A stretch of 64,000 nt of DNA, taken from the NCBI RefSeq assembly GCF_964340395.1, contig NC_135562.1:12147543-12211542 (forward strand). Direction: 5' to 3'. The translations under genes and the position numbers were made by a program. How positions within the stretch are numbered: the stretch's first letter is position 1; each line of letters starts with the position of its first letter. Source of the DNA: Glandiceps talaboti. Taxonomy: Eukaryota; Hemichordata; Enteropneusta; Spengelidae. Below are positions 11,037 through 23,465 of this stretch, piece by piece. The notes under the pieces were generated by a model. It did not search any database and was not told the DNA's origin. It saw only the letters and a list, made by a program, of their open reading frames with translations.

Positions 11037-12843
11037 ATATATATATCACCAACTTCACGCCCGTGGTGTATCTCGAAATGGTTTCTGGTCAAGTTGACGA
11101 CTGGTGAATGCCTCTCTGATAATCCTGAATTGACATAAGCATGACAATATCCAAAACTCATAATAAATGTATGATGTCTATCAACCCTCTGAGTCTCACA
11201 AGAAAAAAAAATCCTGAAATTACGTCTTTACTGGACTTTGTTCTTATAGTATTGCAAATGGCCAGGTGCTGGTGTTACTTTAAGAGCGTACAATAAGCGT
11301 GAATAAATTCATGAACATGTTACCAACTTATTAGTAGTACATGTGATGATCAAACATTGGAATCAAATGCCTGTCATTTCAAGGTCCCACTTCATCACAC
11401 AACAAAGTTAAGTTGTGTATGTACAGAAACGTGGTTATTTGTTCACAACAGAAAAGACTTATGATTGCTTCATGGATATAGCTACCCAAGGATTCATAGC
11501 AAAGTTGTATCTATACGTAATTTCTATCAACATTCTACTCTCAAGTACAAATATTTTCCTATTTCAGAAAACGGCGCTTTATGCAGATACTCACGATACC
11601 GTTTACTCGATAACTTTAATGGTTTTTGCCGAAATAATCCAACTTGAAAACACGTTATGGTAAAATTATAATTATAATAAAGAATGAAATTAGTGCGTTT
11701 ACCTTCTAGGATCTGCTAAGGACAGTGATAGATACAGGACTAAAATATAGGACCGACTTCATTCACCAACTGTACGCCCGTGGTGTATCTCGAAATGGTT
11801 TCTGGTCAAATTGACGAAAGGTGAATGGCTCTCATGTAAAGCTGAATTGACATAAAACATGAGAATATTCAAAACTCTTAGTAAATGTTTGATGTGATTT
11901 GTTTATCTATAAATTTGTTTATACCAGATGTTTATAGCGTGGACAATTTGGTAACTTTGAGTGGATCATTGTTATCATACATGTACACTTTATCACATCC
12001 TGTCTGATAGAATAGTTGATTCCTGAGATGCTGGGCATCTCGAAATGTACCCTATTGGTATTGCATAGAAAGATCACCAATATAGCATGGAGACTTCCCA
12101 ATGAAGTTGATACTGATGACTTCACTATTAATTAAATATTTGCAAACCCAGGGGAGAACACGACTAATGCTCTTTGGCAAAAACTCTTGACAACATTCCT
12201 TTTGTTCATCTATGAATTTGTTTATACCAGATGTTTCTAATCTTGGACAATTTGGTAACTTTGAGTGGATCATTGTTATCATACATGTACACTTTATCAC
12301 ATCCTGTCTGATAGAATAGTTGATTTCTGAGATGCTAGGCATCTCAAAAAGTACCCTATCTGTACTCAACCCCCATCCATTATATAACTTGCAAGAACGG
12401 TGGGCAGCTGCGGAATGGGAAGGCTTCAAACATTAACATCTTAAAGAACACGCCAAACTATGGGTTTTTAGAAACAAATCAAAATAATATGTATATTATC
12501 TTCATCGTCAAAAAGAAGAAAACGTTTCAAACTTTTCAATCACAACTGTAGCGATGATTGAAGTAAGATAAACATTTAAAAAAAGATGAGGGCAATTTAT
12601 TGACGATCAACCGTGTTTCGAGTCTTGATAAATAAGAACATCAGAAAGGAAAGGGAAAGTAAAACTATGCACCATTTAGATATCCCGATTATTTCCATGG
12701 GCTACTTGTAGTTTAAATGTTTATTATAGTATTTTTTATATTTGACGGTTGGAGTACTAGTTATATACTCCCTTTTTGACAACAAATCAGAAGTTATTTA
12801 TTTATTTGTTTTTTGTTTATTTATTTATGTATTTATTTATTCG

Positions 12844-12874
<31 letters not shown>

Positions 12875-12959
12875 TTCATTTATTTATTTATTCGTTATTT
12901 ATTTATGTATTTATTTGTTTGTTTGTTTGTTTGTTTGTTTGTTTGTTTGTTTGTTTGCT

Positions 12960-12990
<31 letters not shown>

Positions 12991-14862
12991 TTGTTTGTTT
13001 CTAACGTATTTTAGTTTGTTATTTCTTTGATACGTAACCTTTTGGTTTTCTTTTTGACTTCTAGCAATTAAATAATATATATCACCAACTTCACGCCCGT
13101 GGTGTATCTCGAAATGGTTTCTGGTCAAGTTGACGACTGGTGAATGCCTCTCTGATAATCCTGAATTGACATAAGCATGACAATATCCAAAACTCATAAT
13201 AAATGTATGATGTCTATCAACCCTCTGAGTCTCACAAGAAAAAAAATTCTGAAATGACGTCTTTACTGGACTTTGGTCTTATAGTATTGCAAAAGGCCAG
13301 GTGCTGGTGTTACTTTAAGAGCGTACAATAAGCGTGAATAAATTCATGAACATGTTACCAACTTATTAGTAGTACATGTGATGATCAAACATTGGAATCA
13401 AATGCCTGTCATTTCAAGGTCCCACTTCATCACACAACAAAGTTAAGTTGTGTATGTACAGAAACGTGGTTATTTGTTCACAACAGAAAAGACTAATGAT
13501 TGCTTCATGGATATAGCTACCCAAGGATTCATAGCAAAGTTGTATCTATACGTAATTTCTATCAACATTCTACTCTCAAGTACAAATATTTTCCTATTTC
13601 AGAAAACGGCGCTTTATGCAGATACTCACGATACCGTTTACTCGATAACTTTAATGGTTTTTGCCGAAATAATCCAACTTGAAAACACGTTATGGTAAAA
13701 TTATAATTATAATAAAGAATGAAATTAGTGCGTTTACCTTCTAGGATCTGCTAAGGACAATGATAGATACAGGACTAAAATATAGGACCGACTTCATTCA
13801 CCAACTGTACGTCCGTGGTGTATCTCGAAATGGTTTCTGGTCAAATTGACGAAAGGTGAATGGCTCTCATGTAAAGCTGAATTGACATAAAACATGAGAA
13901 TATTCAAAACTCTTAGTAAATGTTTGATGTGATTTGTTTATCTATAAATTTGTTTATACCAGATGTTTATAGTCATGGACAATTTGGTAACTTTGAGTGG
14001 ATCATTGTTATCATACATGTACACTTTATCACATCCTGTCTGATAAAATACTAGTAGTTGATTCCTGAGATGCTGGGCATCTCGAAATGTACCCTATTGG
14101 TATTGCATAGAAAGATCACCAATATAGCATGGAGACTTCCCAATGAAGTTGATACTGATGACTTCACTATTAATTAAATATTTGCAAACCCAGGGGAGAA
14201 CACGACTAATGCTCTTTGGCAAAAACTCTTGACAACATTCCTTTTGTTCATCTATAAATTTGTTTATACCAGATGTTTCTAATCTTGGACAATTTGGTAA
14301 CTTTGAGTGGATCATTGTTATCATACATGTACACTTTATCACATCCTGTCTGATAGAATAGTTGATTTCTGAGATGCTAGGCATCTCAAAAAGTACCCAA
14401 TCTGTACTCAACCCCCATCCATTATATAACTTGCAAGAACGGTGGGCAGCTGCGGAATGGGAAGACTTCAAACATTAACATCTTAAAGAACACGCCAAAC
14501 TATGGGTTTTTAGAAACAAATCAAAATAATATGTATATTATCTTCATCGTCAAAAAGAAGAAAACGTTTCAAACTTTTCAATCACAACTGTAGAGATGAT
14601 TGAAGTAAGATAAACATTTAAAAAAAGATGAGGGCAATTTATTGACGATCAACCGTGTTTCGAGTCTTGATAAATAAGAACATCAGAAAGGAAACGGAAA
14701 GTAAAACTATGCACCATTTAGATATCCCGATTATTTCCATGGGCTACTTGTAGTTTAAATGTTTATTATAGTACTTTTTATATTTGACGGTTGGAGTACT
14801 AGTTATATACTCCCTTTTTGACAACAAATCAGAAGTTATTTATTTATTTATTTGTTTTTTGT

Positions 14863-14921
<59 letters not shown>

Positions 14922-16020
14922 TTCATTTATTTATTTATTTATTCGTTATTTATTTATTTATTCGTTATGTATTTATTTATTTATTTGTTTGTTTGTTTGT
15001 TTGTTTGTTTGCTTGTCTGTCTGTCTGTCTGTTTGTTTGTTTGTTTCTAATGTATTTTAGTTTGTTATTTCTTTGATAGGTAACCTTTTGGTTTTCTTTT
15101 TGACTTCTAGCAATTAAATAATATATATCACCAACTTCACGCCCGTTGTGTATCTCGAAATGGTTTCTTGTCAAGTTGACGACTGGTGAATGCCTCTCTG
15201 ATAATCCTGAATTGACATAAGCATGACAATATCCAAAACTCATAATAAATGTATGATGTCTATCAACCCTCTGAGTCTCACAAGAAAAAAAATCCTGAAA
15301 TGACGTCTTTACTGGACTTTGTTCTTATAGTATTGCAAATGGCCAGGTGCTGGTGTTACTTTAAGAGCGTACAATAAGCGTGAATAAATTCATGAACATG
15401 TTACCAACTTATTAGTAGTACATGTGATGGTCAAACATTGGAATCAAATGCCTGTCATTTCAAGGTCCCACTTCATCACACAACAAAGTTAAGTTGTGTA
15501 TGTACAGAAACGTGGTTATTTGTTCACAACAGAAAAGACTTATGATTGCTTCATGGATATAGCTATCCAAGGATTCATAGCAAAGTTGTATCTATACGTA
15601 ATTTCTATCAACATTCTACTCTCAAGTACAAATATTTTCCTATTTCAGAAAACGGCGCTTTATGCAGATACTCACGATACCGTTTACTCGATAACTTTAA
15701 TGGTTTTTGCCGAAATAATCCAACTTGAAAACACATTATGGTAAAATTATAATTATAATAAAGAATGAAATTAGTGCATTTACCTTCTAGGATCTTCTAA
15801 GGACAATGATAGATACAGGACTAAAATATAGGACTGACTTCATTCACCAACTGTATGCCCGTGGTGTATCTCGAAATGGTTTCTGGTCAAATTGACGACG
15901 GGTGAATGGCTCTCTGATAATGCTGAATTGACGTAAAACATAAGAATATTCAAAACTCGTAGTAAATGTATGATGTCTATCAACCCTTTGAGTCGGTCAA
16001 CAAAACAAATACTTAAATGG
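11037..16020. repeat. 2.04-kb tandem repeat, two full copies plus a partial third
   Basis: The unit beginning ATATATCACCAACTTCACGCCC recurs at about 11,043, 13,080 and 15,125, giving periods of 2,037 and 2,045 bp. Copies are almost identical: an 82-codon open frame at 11,415, 13,450 and 15,496 differs at only one or two residues. The third copy diverges after about 15,900. Length differences come mainly from the TTTA/TTTG tracts. Each unit also holds an internal duplication (about 11,915-12,060 versus 12,215-12,360). The near-identity points to recent unequal exchange. No protein is convincing. Confidence 0.9.
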
Positions 16021-17700
16021 CGTCTTAACTGGACTTTGGTCTTATAGTATTACAAATGGCCAGGCGCTGGTGTTACTTTAAGGGCAGACAATAAGCGTGA
16101 GTAAATTCGTGAACATCCATATCATCCAGTTTCTCCAATCGTGCGCCTTACAACACTAACCACAGGAAACAAACTATGTAGCATAACTCTTGCAGACGTC
16201 AGTGTGTCATGTGTTCATATTTCTCGGACATGTTCGTATCAACATCTTCTTCAACAAAAGACAAGTCGACCTTACATGACCTTTGGCTCACATGAATTAC
16301 CAAACGCGGATCAATAAATTAATATTTGACTATCCAACAATGACCAACTTATTGTGCAAACAAAACAATTGAAGAACATAAAATACAATTAGGCAAACCC
16401 AAAGTACCATCATCAGACACAAAATCTTCTTCTCGATTGACCACAATATCAAAAATCCTAACATAGAAACAAATAAATTAAAATCATTGAAACATTATTG
16501 CCTTCCTACCTAGTGTGAAGTCAGCTAATGGTCTAACTTTCAACGCCAACCAAAAACCTGGACGCCATTTTGACTGGCTAGAATCTAGTCATCCACACAA
16601 CATTAATTACAATGATATCTACATTAGTGTTGATATTATTAGCAGTACAGGTGATAGTTGAACATTAGAATGAAATGCTTGTCATTTTAAGATGACACTT
16701 CATCACACCCCAAGACGAGTTAACTTGTGTACGTATATGACCGGACTTATTAATTCTCACCAGACATGACTTATGATTGCTTCATCATGGATATAGCTAT
16801 CCCAGGATTCATAGCAAAATATTATGGATATTGAAATAGGTTAGTAGGTTCGGTTTACATTCCTCCGAAATACTTTATATCACCTAGATGAAAAAAAAAA
16901 GATAATCGATCAATGCTATACTATATAATGGATTTCATCAAAGTCAGAGAAAATATTGCTGTACAATTTTCTGGTAAAACTGCAGGAATTGGTGTACTCA
17001 ATACGATGCATTACGAGTGGTCAGTCGGTTTTTAAAAATATGACAGACATACTTGGGTTCACAAGTAGATAAGTACTTGGTACTGACGACTTCACTACTA
17101 AATAAATATTTGTAAACCCAGGCTGAATACGCCTAATGCTCTCGGCAAAAACTCTTGACAACATTCCATTTGTTAATCTATAAATTTGTTTATACCAGAT
17201 GTTTATAGTCATGGACAATTTGGTAACTTTGAGTGGATCATTGTTATCATACATGTACACTTTATCACATCCTGTCTGATAGAATATTTTATTCCTGAGA
17301 TGCTAGGCATCTCGAACTGTACCCAATCTGTACTCAAACCCCATCCATTATATAACTTGCAAGAACGGTGGGCAGCTGCGGAATGGGAAGGCTTCAAACA
17401 TGAGCAACTCAAATAACACGCCAAAATATGCCTTTTTATAAACAAATCAAAATATTATGTACATCTTCATCGTCAACAAGAAGAAAACTTTTCAATCTTT
17501 TCAATCACAACCGTACAAATGATTGAAATGAATAAACATTTCAAAAAAGATGAGGGCAATTTATTGACTATGAAAGCCATGTTTTCTTGATGAATAACAA
17601 CATACGAAAGGAAATTGAAATTAAAACGATGCACCACTTAGATATCCCGATTATTTCCATGGACTATTTGTAGTTGAAATAGGTATTTTAGTACTGTTTA
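16021..17700. repeat. Diverged remnants of the dispersed long repeat
   Basis: Segments are recognisable by similarity: 16,160-16,330 to the part containing ACAAGTCGACCTTACATGACC, and 16,640-17,700 to the part seen at 27,000-28,280. Order is partly rearranged and identity lower than in other copies. No gene seen. Confidence 0.65.
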
Positions 17701-17734
17701 CCGTCCGTAAGGAAGGTCTTAATATAGCGATGAA

Positions 17735-17769
<35 letters not shown>

Positions 17770-17927
17770 TGTCTGTCTGTCTGTATCACAATTTCCGAAA
17801 AAACGGCAGCATCAATTCAAACGAAATTTCATAGACATTTTCCATAGGGTAATGGCAAGAACTGATTAGGTTTTGGTAATAATCCGATGAATATTAATGA
17901 CCAATTTCAGTAATTAATCGATTGAAC
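17701..17927. repeat. GT/CTGT microsatellite and spacer
   Basis: A GT run with a short CTGT run lies at about 17,740-17,785. The remainder shows nothing recognisable. Confidence 0.8.
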
Positions 17928-19455
17928 GAGTATAAAGTTGGCATCAGATTCAGATTCAGATTCAGGTAGCGTTATTTGAAAATTTAGTTAATTTTAGTTT
18001 ATACATAATATTTTCCAAAACCTGAACATTTCACTCCTCCATGCATCCTGCTTACAAACTCTCACGTGCACAGACAAATCAGAGATGTTTCAAATATGCT
18101 CACAGGAAATGCCAGGGGATGTATGTCATCACCATATCATTACGTAAGGGGAGCACAGGAAATTGTCAGAATGTTTGCAAATACTTAGTCAAACAGAACA
18201 GTCACCTTGCCATCCAATGATATTAAGACTGACTAATTACTATGCATAATATGCCCGTGTAGGATCCTTTATTGACATTATCTAACACATGTGTCAAGCC
18301 TCAGTCTAGTTCAAGCGCAGTTTGGAGAACATTGCTAATTTTGTCTCTGCCTACCGAGTCAATCCCACCAACCATCCCCATCACCACCTTCGCTTACTTG
18401 TTACAGGCAATTATCTCAGACATTGTTATTGCAAATTTCTTTATGCTTACAGCATATGCCACTATACATGCCGTACATTGCCTGTTATTAATGCCATTAC
18501 CATTCATTTTCCTGCAGCTACATGCGTATAATACAAGTCTTTATATCAATCTGTTCTGTACTAACTCTTCTTTGGTTACTCGGCACTACCACAGTGGCCT
18601 TTTCCCCTTGTTCAATTACCCCAATCCAGTTTACAGTCAGCTGAATACTATACATTCAGCTCATTTCGAATTATTCGAGCTATGTCTGCAGGGTCCTCCC
18701 CAGGTGGCTAGGATAAAGACACCTGCCGGGTCCTCCCCGGGTGCTCTTCTTGGCGTATTGTAAATTCTCCCCAGTACAAATTCACAACCTAGCTATGTCT
18801 GCCAGGTCCTCCCCAGGTAGCTAGTATACAGACACCTGCTGGGTCCTCCCCAGGTGCTCTTCTCGGCTTACTGCAAATTATCCCTGTACAATTCACCACC
18901 TAGCTACGTCTGCCTGGTCCTCCCCAGGTAATTACGGTTACAGACACCTGCCGGGTCTTCCCCGGGTGATCTTTTCAGTTTACTTATGTTTTACATTCAG
19001 GAGCACACATAGGGCCTACCTGCCGGGACCTCCCCAGGTAGCCTATACTCCTTACACCTGCTGGTGATATTTCCAGCTGCAAGTGGTGCTGAGAAGCCCC
19101 CACGATAGCCAAAGTTTGTGTTTTGTGTTTTTGTTTATTGATTAAACAGTTAGTTTGCTACCAGGACATTAAAACTCAAGTTTTTCTAGACAAACTTGCC
19201 TTCACTACTTCATTCTACATTAACACAGAAACAGTATCAGGTACCCAATATATGGGTATAAACTTATGAATGTTATATTGAGAGTCAGATGGCCTCATAT
19301 CCGAAGACACCCAACGGACTCAAACCTGAAATAATACCGTTGAGACTACAGTGAAGGATTCTGCTTCACTGCTGTCGGGTGTATTTGGATCTGAGGCTAT
19401 CTGACGCTCAATATGACGCTTCCTGAATCTGATGTCAACTTTATACTTGTGCTCT
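17928..19455. mobile_element. Candidate TIR-bounded non-autonomous DNA element
   Basis: AGTATAAAGTTGGCATCAG near 17,929 is repeated in inverse orientation at 19,428-19,446, giving terminal inverted repeats of roughly 25-35 bp about 1.5 kb apart. Inside are about four tandem units of roughly 110 bp (18,680-19,050) built around GGGTCCTCCCCAGGTG, and a 37-bp hairpin arm pair at 19,276-19,312 and 19,377-19,413. A 163-codon frame at 18,272-18,763 overlaps the repeats and looks unlike any protein I know. I could not define a target-site duplication, so the boundaries and superfamily remain open. Confidence 0.5.
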
Positions 19456-20370
19456 ACATAGCTCTACACTGAGAAAGACTCTGTTTTCAGGGGTTTCGTA
19501 TGTACCAACTTTATTTTGTGTTTCCCTTGGATCTGCACTCTGCATTGGCTGGACAAACATGAGAAAAAAGAAGACCGAAACAGTGTATTTAAGTGATATT
19601 CGAACTCACCAGAAAACAATTTTTTCTTGGCCTTAAAATAGGTTTACAATGAATGTGAAGTTCACAAACAGGTGAAATATTTATCATCGTTTCAATTTCG
19701 TCAAATATGGACTTATCGTTTTCAAATTTCACACACTAATGTGCAGATGAATAAAGAGAAATTGTGTGTTTTTAGATTTTCGATTAGAAGTTTAGGAAGT
19801 ATTATATTCACCTCGAACCATCTCCTTTTTACCGTATTCTTTTCAGATTTCTCTCGATAACAAACTACCGCTGTTTGTTGCAAGGCTTGTACATAATCAT
19901 TTATCTAGCTCTGTATCTCAGGATATAAATACACTCTCACATATTTATCAAGTGTAATAATCTATAATTTAGATGTGTGTGGTTAAAATATAGAAAATAG
20001 ACCAAGCCTTGCCTAGCCTACGAAGAAAATTTCGCAACAATGTATCAATAATAGTGACATATACTTTGACCTCTATATAATTAGTGTACAGTGAGCGCGC
20101 GCCACTCAACAAAATCTTGACAAATTTCCTGTAGTATAAACTCGTGGTGGGACAGAAGGAAGTTCAACACGCACATGCCATATCCAGGGTATGAAGGGGA
20201 TCACAAAAGCCGAGTGAAGTCGAGGATGACAAGCTTTCCTGTGCTGAGAATAGGAGGCGTGGTGGGCATTTCACCAACGTTTTTGACAACTAACTTTTAT
20301 TGGAACTTGACAAATCACAGATATAGAGCTAGAGCTAAATTTCTTGCATTAATCATGAAATTCCTTACAC
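19456..20370. other. Unannotated spacer
   Basis: No gene, repeat or motif that I can support. It separates the TIR element from the foldback element. Confidence 0.4.
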
Positions 20371-20378
20371 AAGGCATT
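20371..20378 (+). repeat. 8-bp target-site duplication, left
   Basis: AAGGCATT stands directly before the GTACAA terminus of the foldback element and is repeated exactly after its other end. Confidence 0.8.
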
Positions 20379-20742
20379 GTACAACCGACATTTGTAATAA
20401 TTGCCGAAATTTGTAATAAACCAAAATTTTGTAATAAAATTGCCGACATTTGTAATAAATTGCCGAAATTTGTAATAAACTGACGACATCTGTAATAAAT
20501 TCTGTGAACGATAATATTAATTGTAATAAAAATAGCTGATATTTGTAATAAATTTCAGAAAGAAATGTGTAATAACCTGCCGAGATTTGTAATTAAAAAA
20601 AAGTTAAGGGGGTTCCTCTCTGACTTTCAAAGAAATGGAGTTACTCATTCTAAAATTAGAAGGGATATAAAATATCGTAATTACAGGTTTGCTAGAATTA
20701 ATTTACAACAATTACGTCAGCCACTTGGTCCTTTGAGTCTTT

Positions 20743-20745
20743 GTT

Positions 20746-20815
<70 letters not shown>

Positions 20816-20860
20816 CCAATCAATCAAACAATCAATCAATCAATCAATCATACAATTATG
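20743..20860. repeat. AATC tetranucleotide run
   Basis: Nearly uninterrupted TCAA/AATC tetranucleotides inside the foldback element. Confidence 0.95.
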
Positions 20861-22767
20861 CAATCAGTCAATAATAAGTCTACTTATCTACCTATCTACT
20901 TACTTACCTACTAGTACCTACATCAAATACCCAGCAGTACTCATGTACTAACCCATCGGTTCAAATCATAATTCCATCACTTGATCAACACTTTGTGCTT
21001 GTATGATTGAATGTATATATTCTTTGCGGACAAAGTGTTGGATGGTTGGTTTCTCTAGAAAACATAGAAACGGAGATTTCACAACCCATTTTGAAATATT
21101 GAAAGCTTCATAATGCTTGAGAAGTAATTGGTATCGGTAATTTTTAAAAACAAGTTAGTATATCAATAAGTCTACATCGACATATTCTTGTCCGTGAGTG
21201 TGAAATATGAATAAGCATAAAGGCGAATATTTCAGACATCATACATTACGGACACTTAGTGTTATGGATACTGTATATCTCTATATCTCACCAAAGTCTA
21301 GCAGCACACATACCAGTTTCCAGTTTCAATTATTGTTGGTCTGTGAACTAATTGTACTTATGTATAAAAAGAAACATAATAGCTTGCCAATATTTGTCTG
21401 ATAGTTTTATTAACACAAGCCTATGACAGGCCAACCAACGATAAACTCTGATATGTAAAGAAAGAATTTTGGATTTGAATCATAGAAGTAAATACATAAC
21501 AATATAGTTCTGTACAAATTTTTGGTGCTAAATACTGGCGCAAAACTTCCCTGGCTTAACTTGTAGAATAAGTTATTACAGGGAATACACAGGGAATATA
21601 AATAAAGTTTCCTAGATTCAGGTGTTTAATTTCTTAAAATCTAGGATTGGTGAAGGTGAGGCACTGATTGTAAATGTTATTGTCAGTTTTACTTCAAATG
21701 TCATTACAAATGTCGGTAATGTTATTACAAATGTCGGTAGTTTATTCAAAATGTCGGCAATTTTATTACAAATGTTGTTAGTTTATTACAAATGTCAGCA
21801 ATTTTATTACAAATACTGGTAGTTTATTACAAATGTCGGCAATTAATGTTATTATAATTGTCGTTAGTTTTATTACAAATGTCGGCAATTTCATTACAAA
21901 TGTCATTAGTGTATTACAAATGTCGGCAGTTTTATTACAAATGTCAGTTTATTACAAATGTCGGCAATTTTATCACAATAGTTTGTTTCAAATGTCGGCA
22001 ATTTTATTACAAATGTCGTTAGTTTATTGCAAATGTCGACAATTTTTTTACAAGTGTCGTTAGTTTATTACAAATGTCGGCAATTGTATTACAAATATCG
22101 TTAGTTTATTACAAATGTTCGCATTTGTATTACAAATGTCATCTGTTTATTACAAATGTCGGCAATTTTATTACAAATGTATTCGTAATGGGTACAAGTC
22201 TCTGTAAATATACAAAACAAGTTGTAATGTTATATATAGTGGCCACAACAGCATTTGGCTGTGCTATTATAAAACATTCAACAAAGTTCAAAATTGAAAT
22301 ATACAAAATAAAGATTTAATTGAAATGGAGATAAGATTTCATTAATTTTGAGAAAGGGATTGGGGAGACGTTATTCTCCCCTATTTCTGTCTTTCATCTA
22401 AATCAGAACTCATGAACTCATTCCCAGCTCTACTGGTCAACTATCCCTGAAATCCCTTCCCTATCAGATTTAAAATCATGAACTACTACCTATAGTGCAC
22501 AGCTCACTAAACCATGCACATCCTCGAAAACGCCACTAAATTGAATAGCTTGATTAAGAATAGAAAACCACTGTAATGATATGAAAGGGGGCTGCTGTAC
22601 TCAAACATTGATGGTATAAGTCAAATCGATTCATTCAGTGGTGGCGAATCTAACAAATTCAATGTAAATGTCACGCGAAAACATATTTTCTAATATATTC
22701 TGTCGAATTGCAAAGTATCCCCGGCAACTTGCAAAATATAACAAAACTCCGCTAAGAATTACACAGT

Positions 22768-23176
22768 GTACATTCATTCATTCATTCATTCATTCATTCA
22801 TTCATTCATTCATTCATTCATTCATTCATTCATTCATTCATCCAACCATCCATTAATTATTTGTTTAAATAATTTGTTTGTTTCTTCGTTTGTTTGTTCG
22901 TGCATTCATTCATTCAATCATTCATTCATTCATTCATTCATTCATTCATTCATTCATTCATTCATTCATTCATTCATTCATCCATCCATCCATCCATCCA
23001 TCAATCAATTAATTAATTAGTTCCTTCGTTCAAATGAATGGCATCCACCCACCCATTAAATAATTAATTTGTTTATTCATTCATTCATTTATTTCTTTGT
23101 TCGTTAATTTGTTCGTTTGTTTGTTCAATCATTCCTGCACTTCCTCATCACATACATACATACATACATACATACA

Positions 23177-23210
<34 letters not shown>
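22768..23210. repeat. ATTC, CATC and ACAT microsatellite cluster
   Basis: Runs of ATTC (22,768-22,842 and 22,905-22,982), CATC (to 23,002) and ACAT (23,150-23,206) follow one another within the foldback element. The encoded SFIHSFIH-type frames are not genes. Confidence 0.95.
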
Positions 23211-23212
<2 letters not shown>

Positions 23213-23457
23213 TGCGTTTTGATTGAAATAATAATAACTTAGTTAATTGTTCAATTAATTATCATATTAATCAATTCAATGAATGCTTGATAAATCTACT
23301 TTCATTTGACGTGATGTTTTTGCAATCTTATATTTCTTTATTTAGATAACCTATGTTTTAGTGTGAAAGGAGGGACCCTCCTTAATGCCATTTTGTATTA
23401 CAAATATCGGCAATTTTTATTACAATTGTCGTTCATAGAAATTATTACAAATTGTAC

Positions 23458-23465
23458 AAGGCATT
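23458..23465 (+). repeat. 8-bp target-site duplication, right
   Basis: AAGGCATT matches 20,371-20,378 exactly and directly follows the terminal TTGTAC of the element. Confidence 0.8.

Larger units (their letters stand above)
20379..23457. mobile_element. Foldback transposon with arms made of 20-bp tandem repeats
   Basis: The element begins GTACAACCGACATTTGTAAT and ends, read in reverse complement, GTACAATTTGTAATAATT. The left arm (20,379-20,600) is a tandem series of about 20-bp units, ATTTGTAATAAATTGCCGA. The same unit recurs inverted in the right arm (about 21,690-22,190) and at the extreme right end (23,395-23,457). The centre (20,600-21,690) has no recognisable gene. A 1.2-kb stretch at 22,190-23,395 splits the right arm and holds ATTC, CATC and ACAT microsatellites. 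A perfect 8-bp duplication AAGGCATT flanks the whole. Arms of short tandem repeats resemble sea-urchin TU and Drosophila FB elements. It encodes no transposase and must be mobilised in trans. Confidence 0.8.

Noticed and set aside
11415-15744. An 82-codon frame repeated three times (MYVQKRGYLFTTEKT)
   Set aside because: Its conservation only mirrors the identity of the whole 2.04-kb tandem repeat. The related copies at 25.4 and 31 kb do not keep the frame.
18272-18763. 163-codon plus-strand frame
   Set aside because: It lacks recognisable domains, has no good start context and runs into the GGTCCTCCCCAGG tandem repeat.
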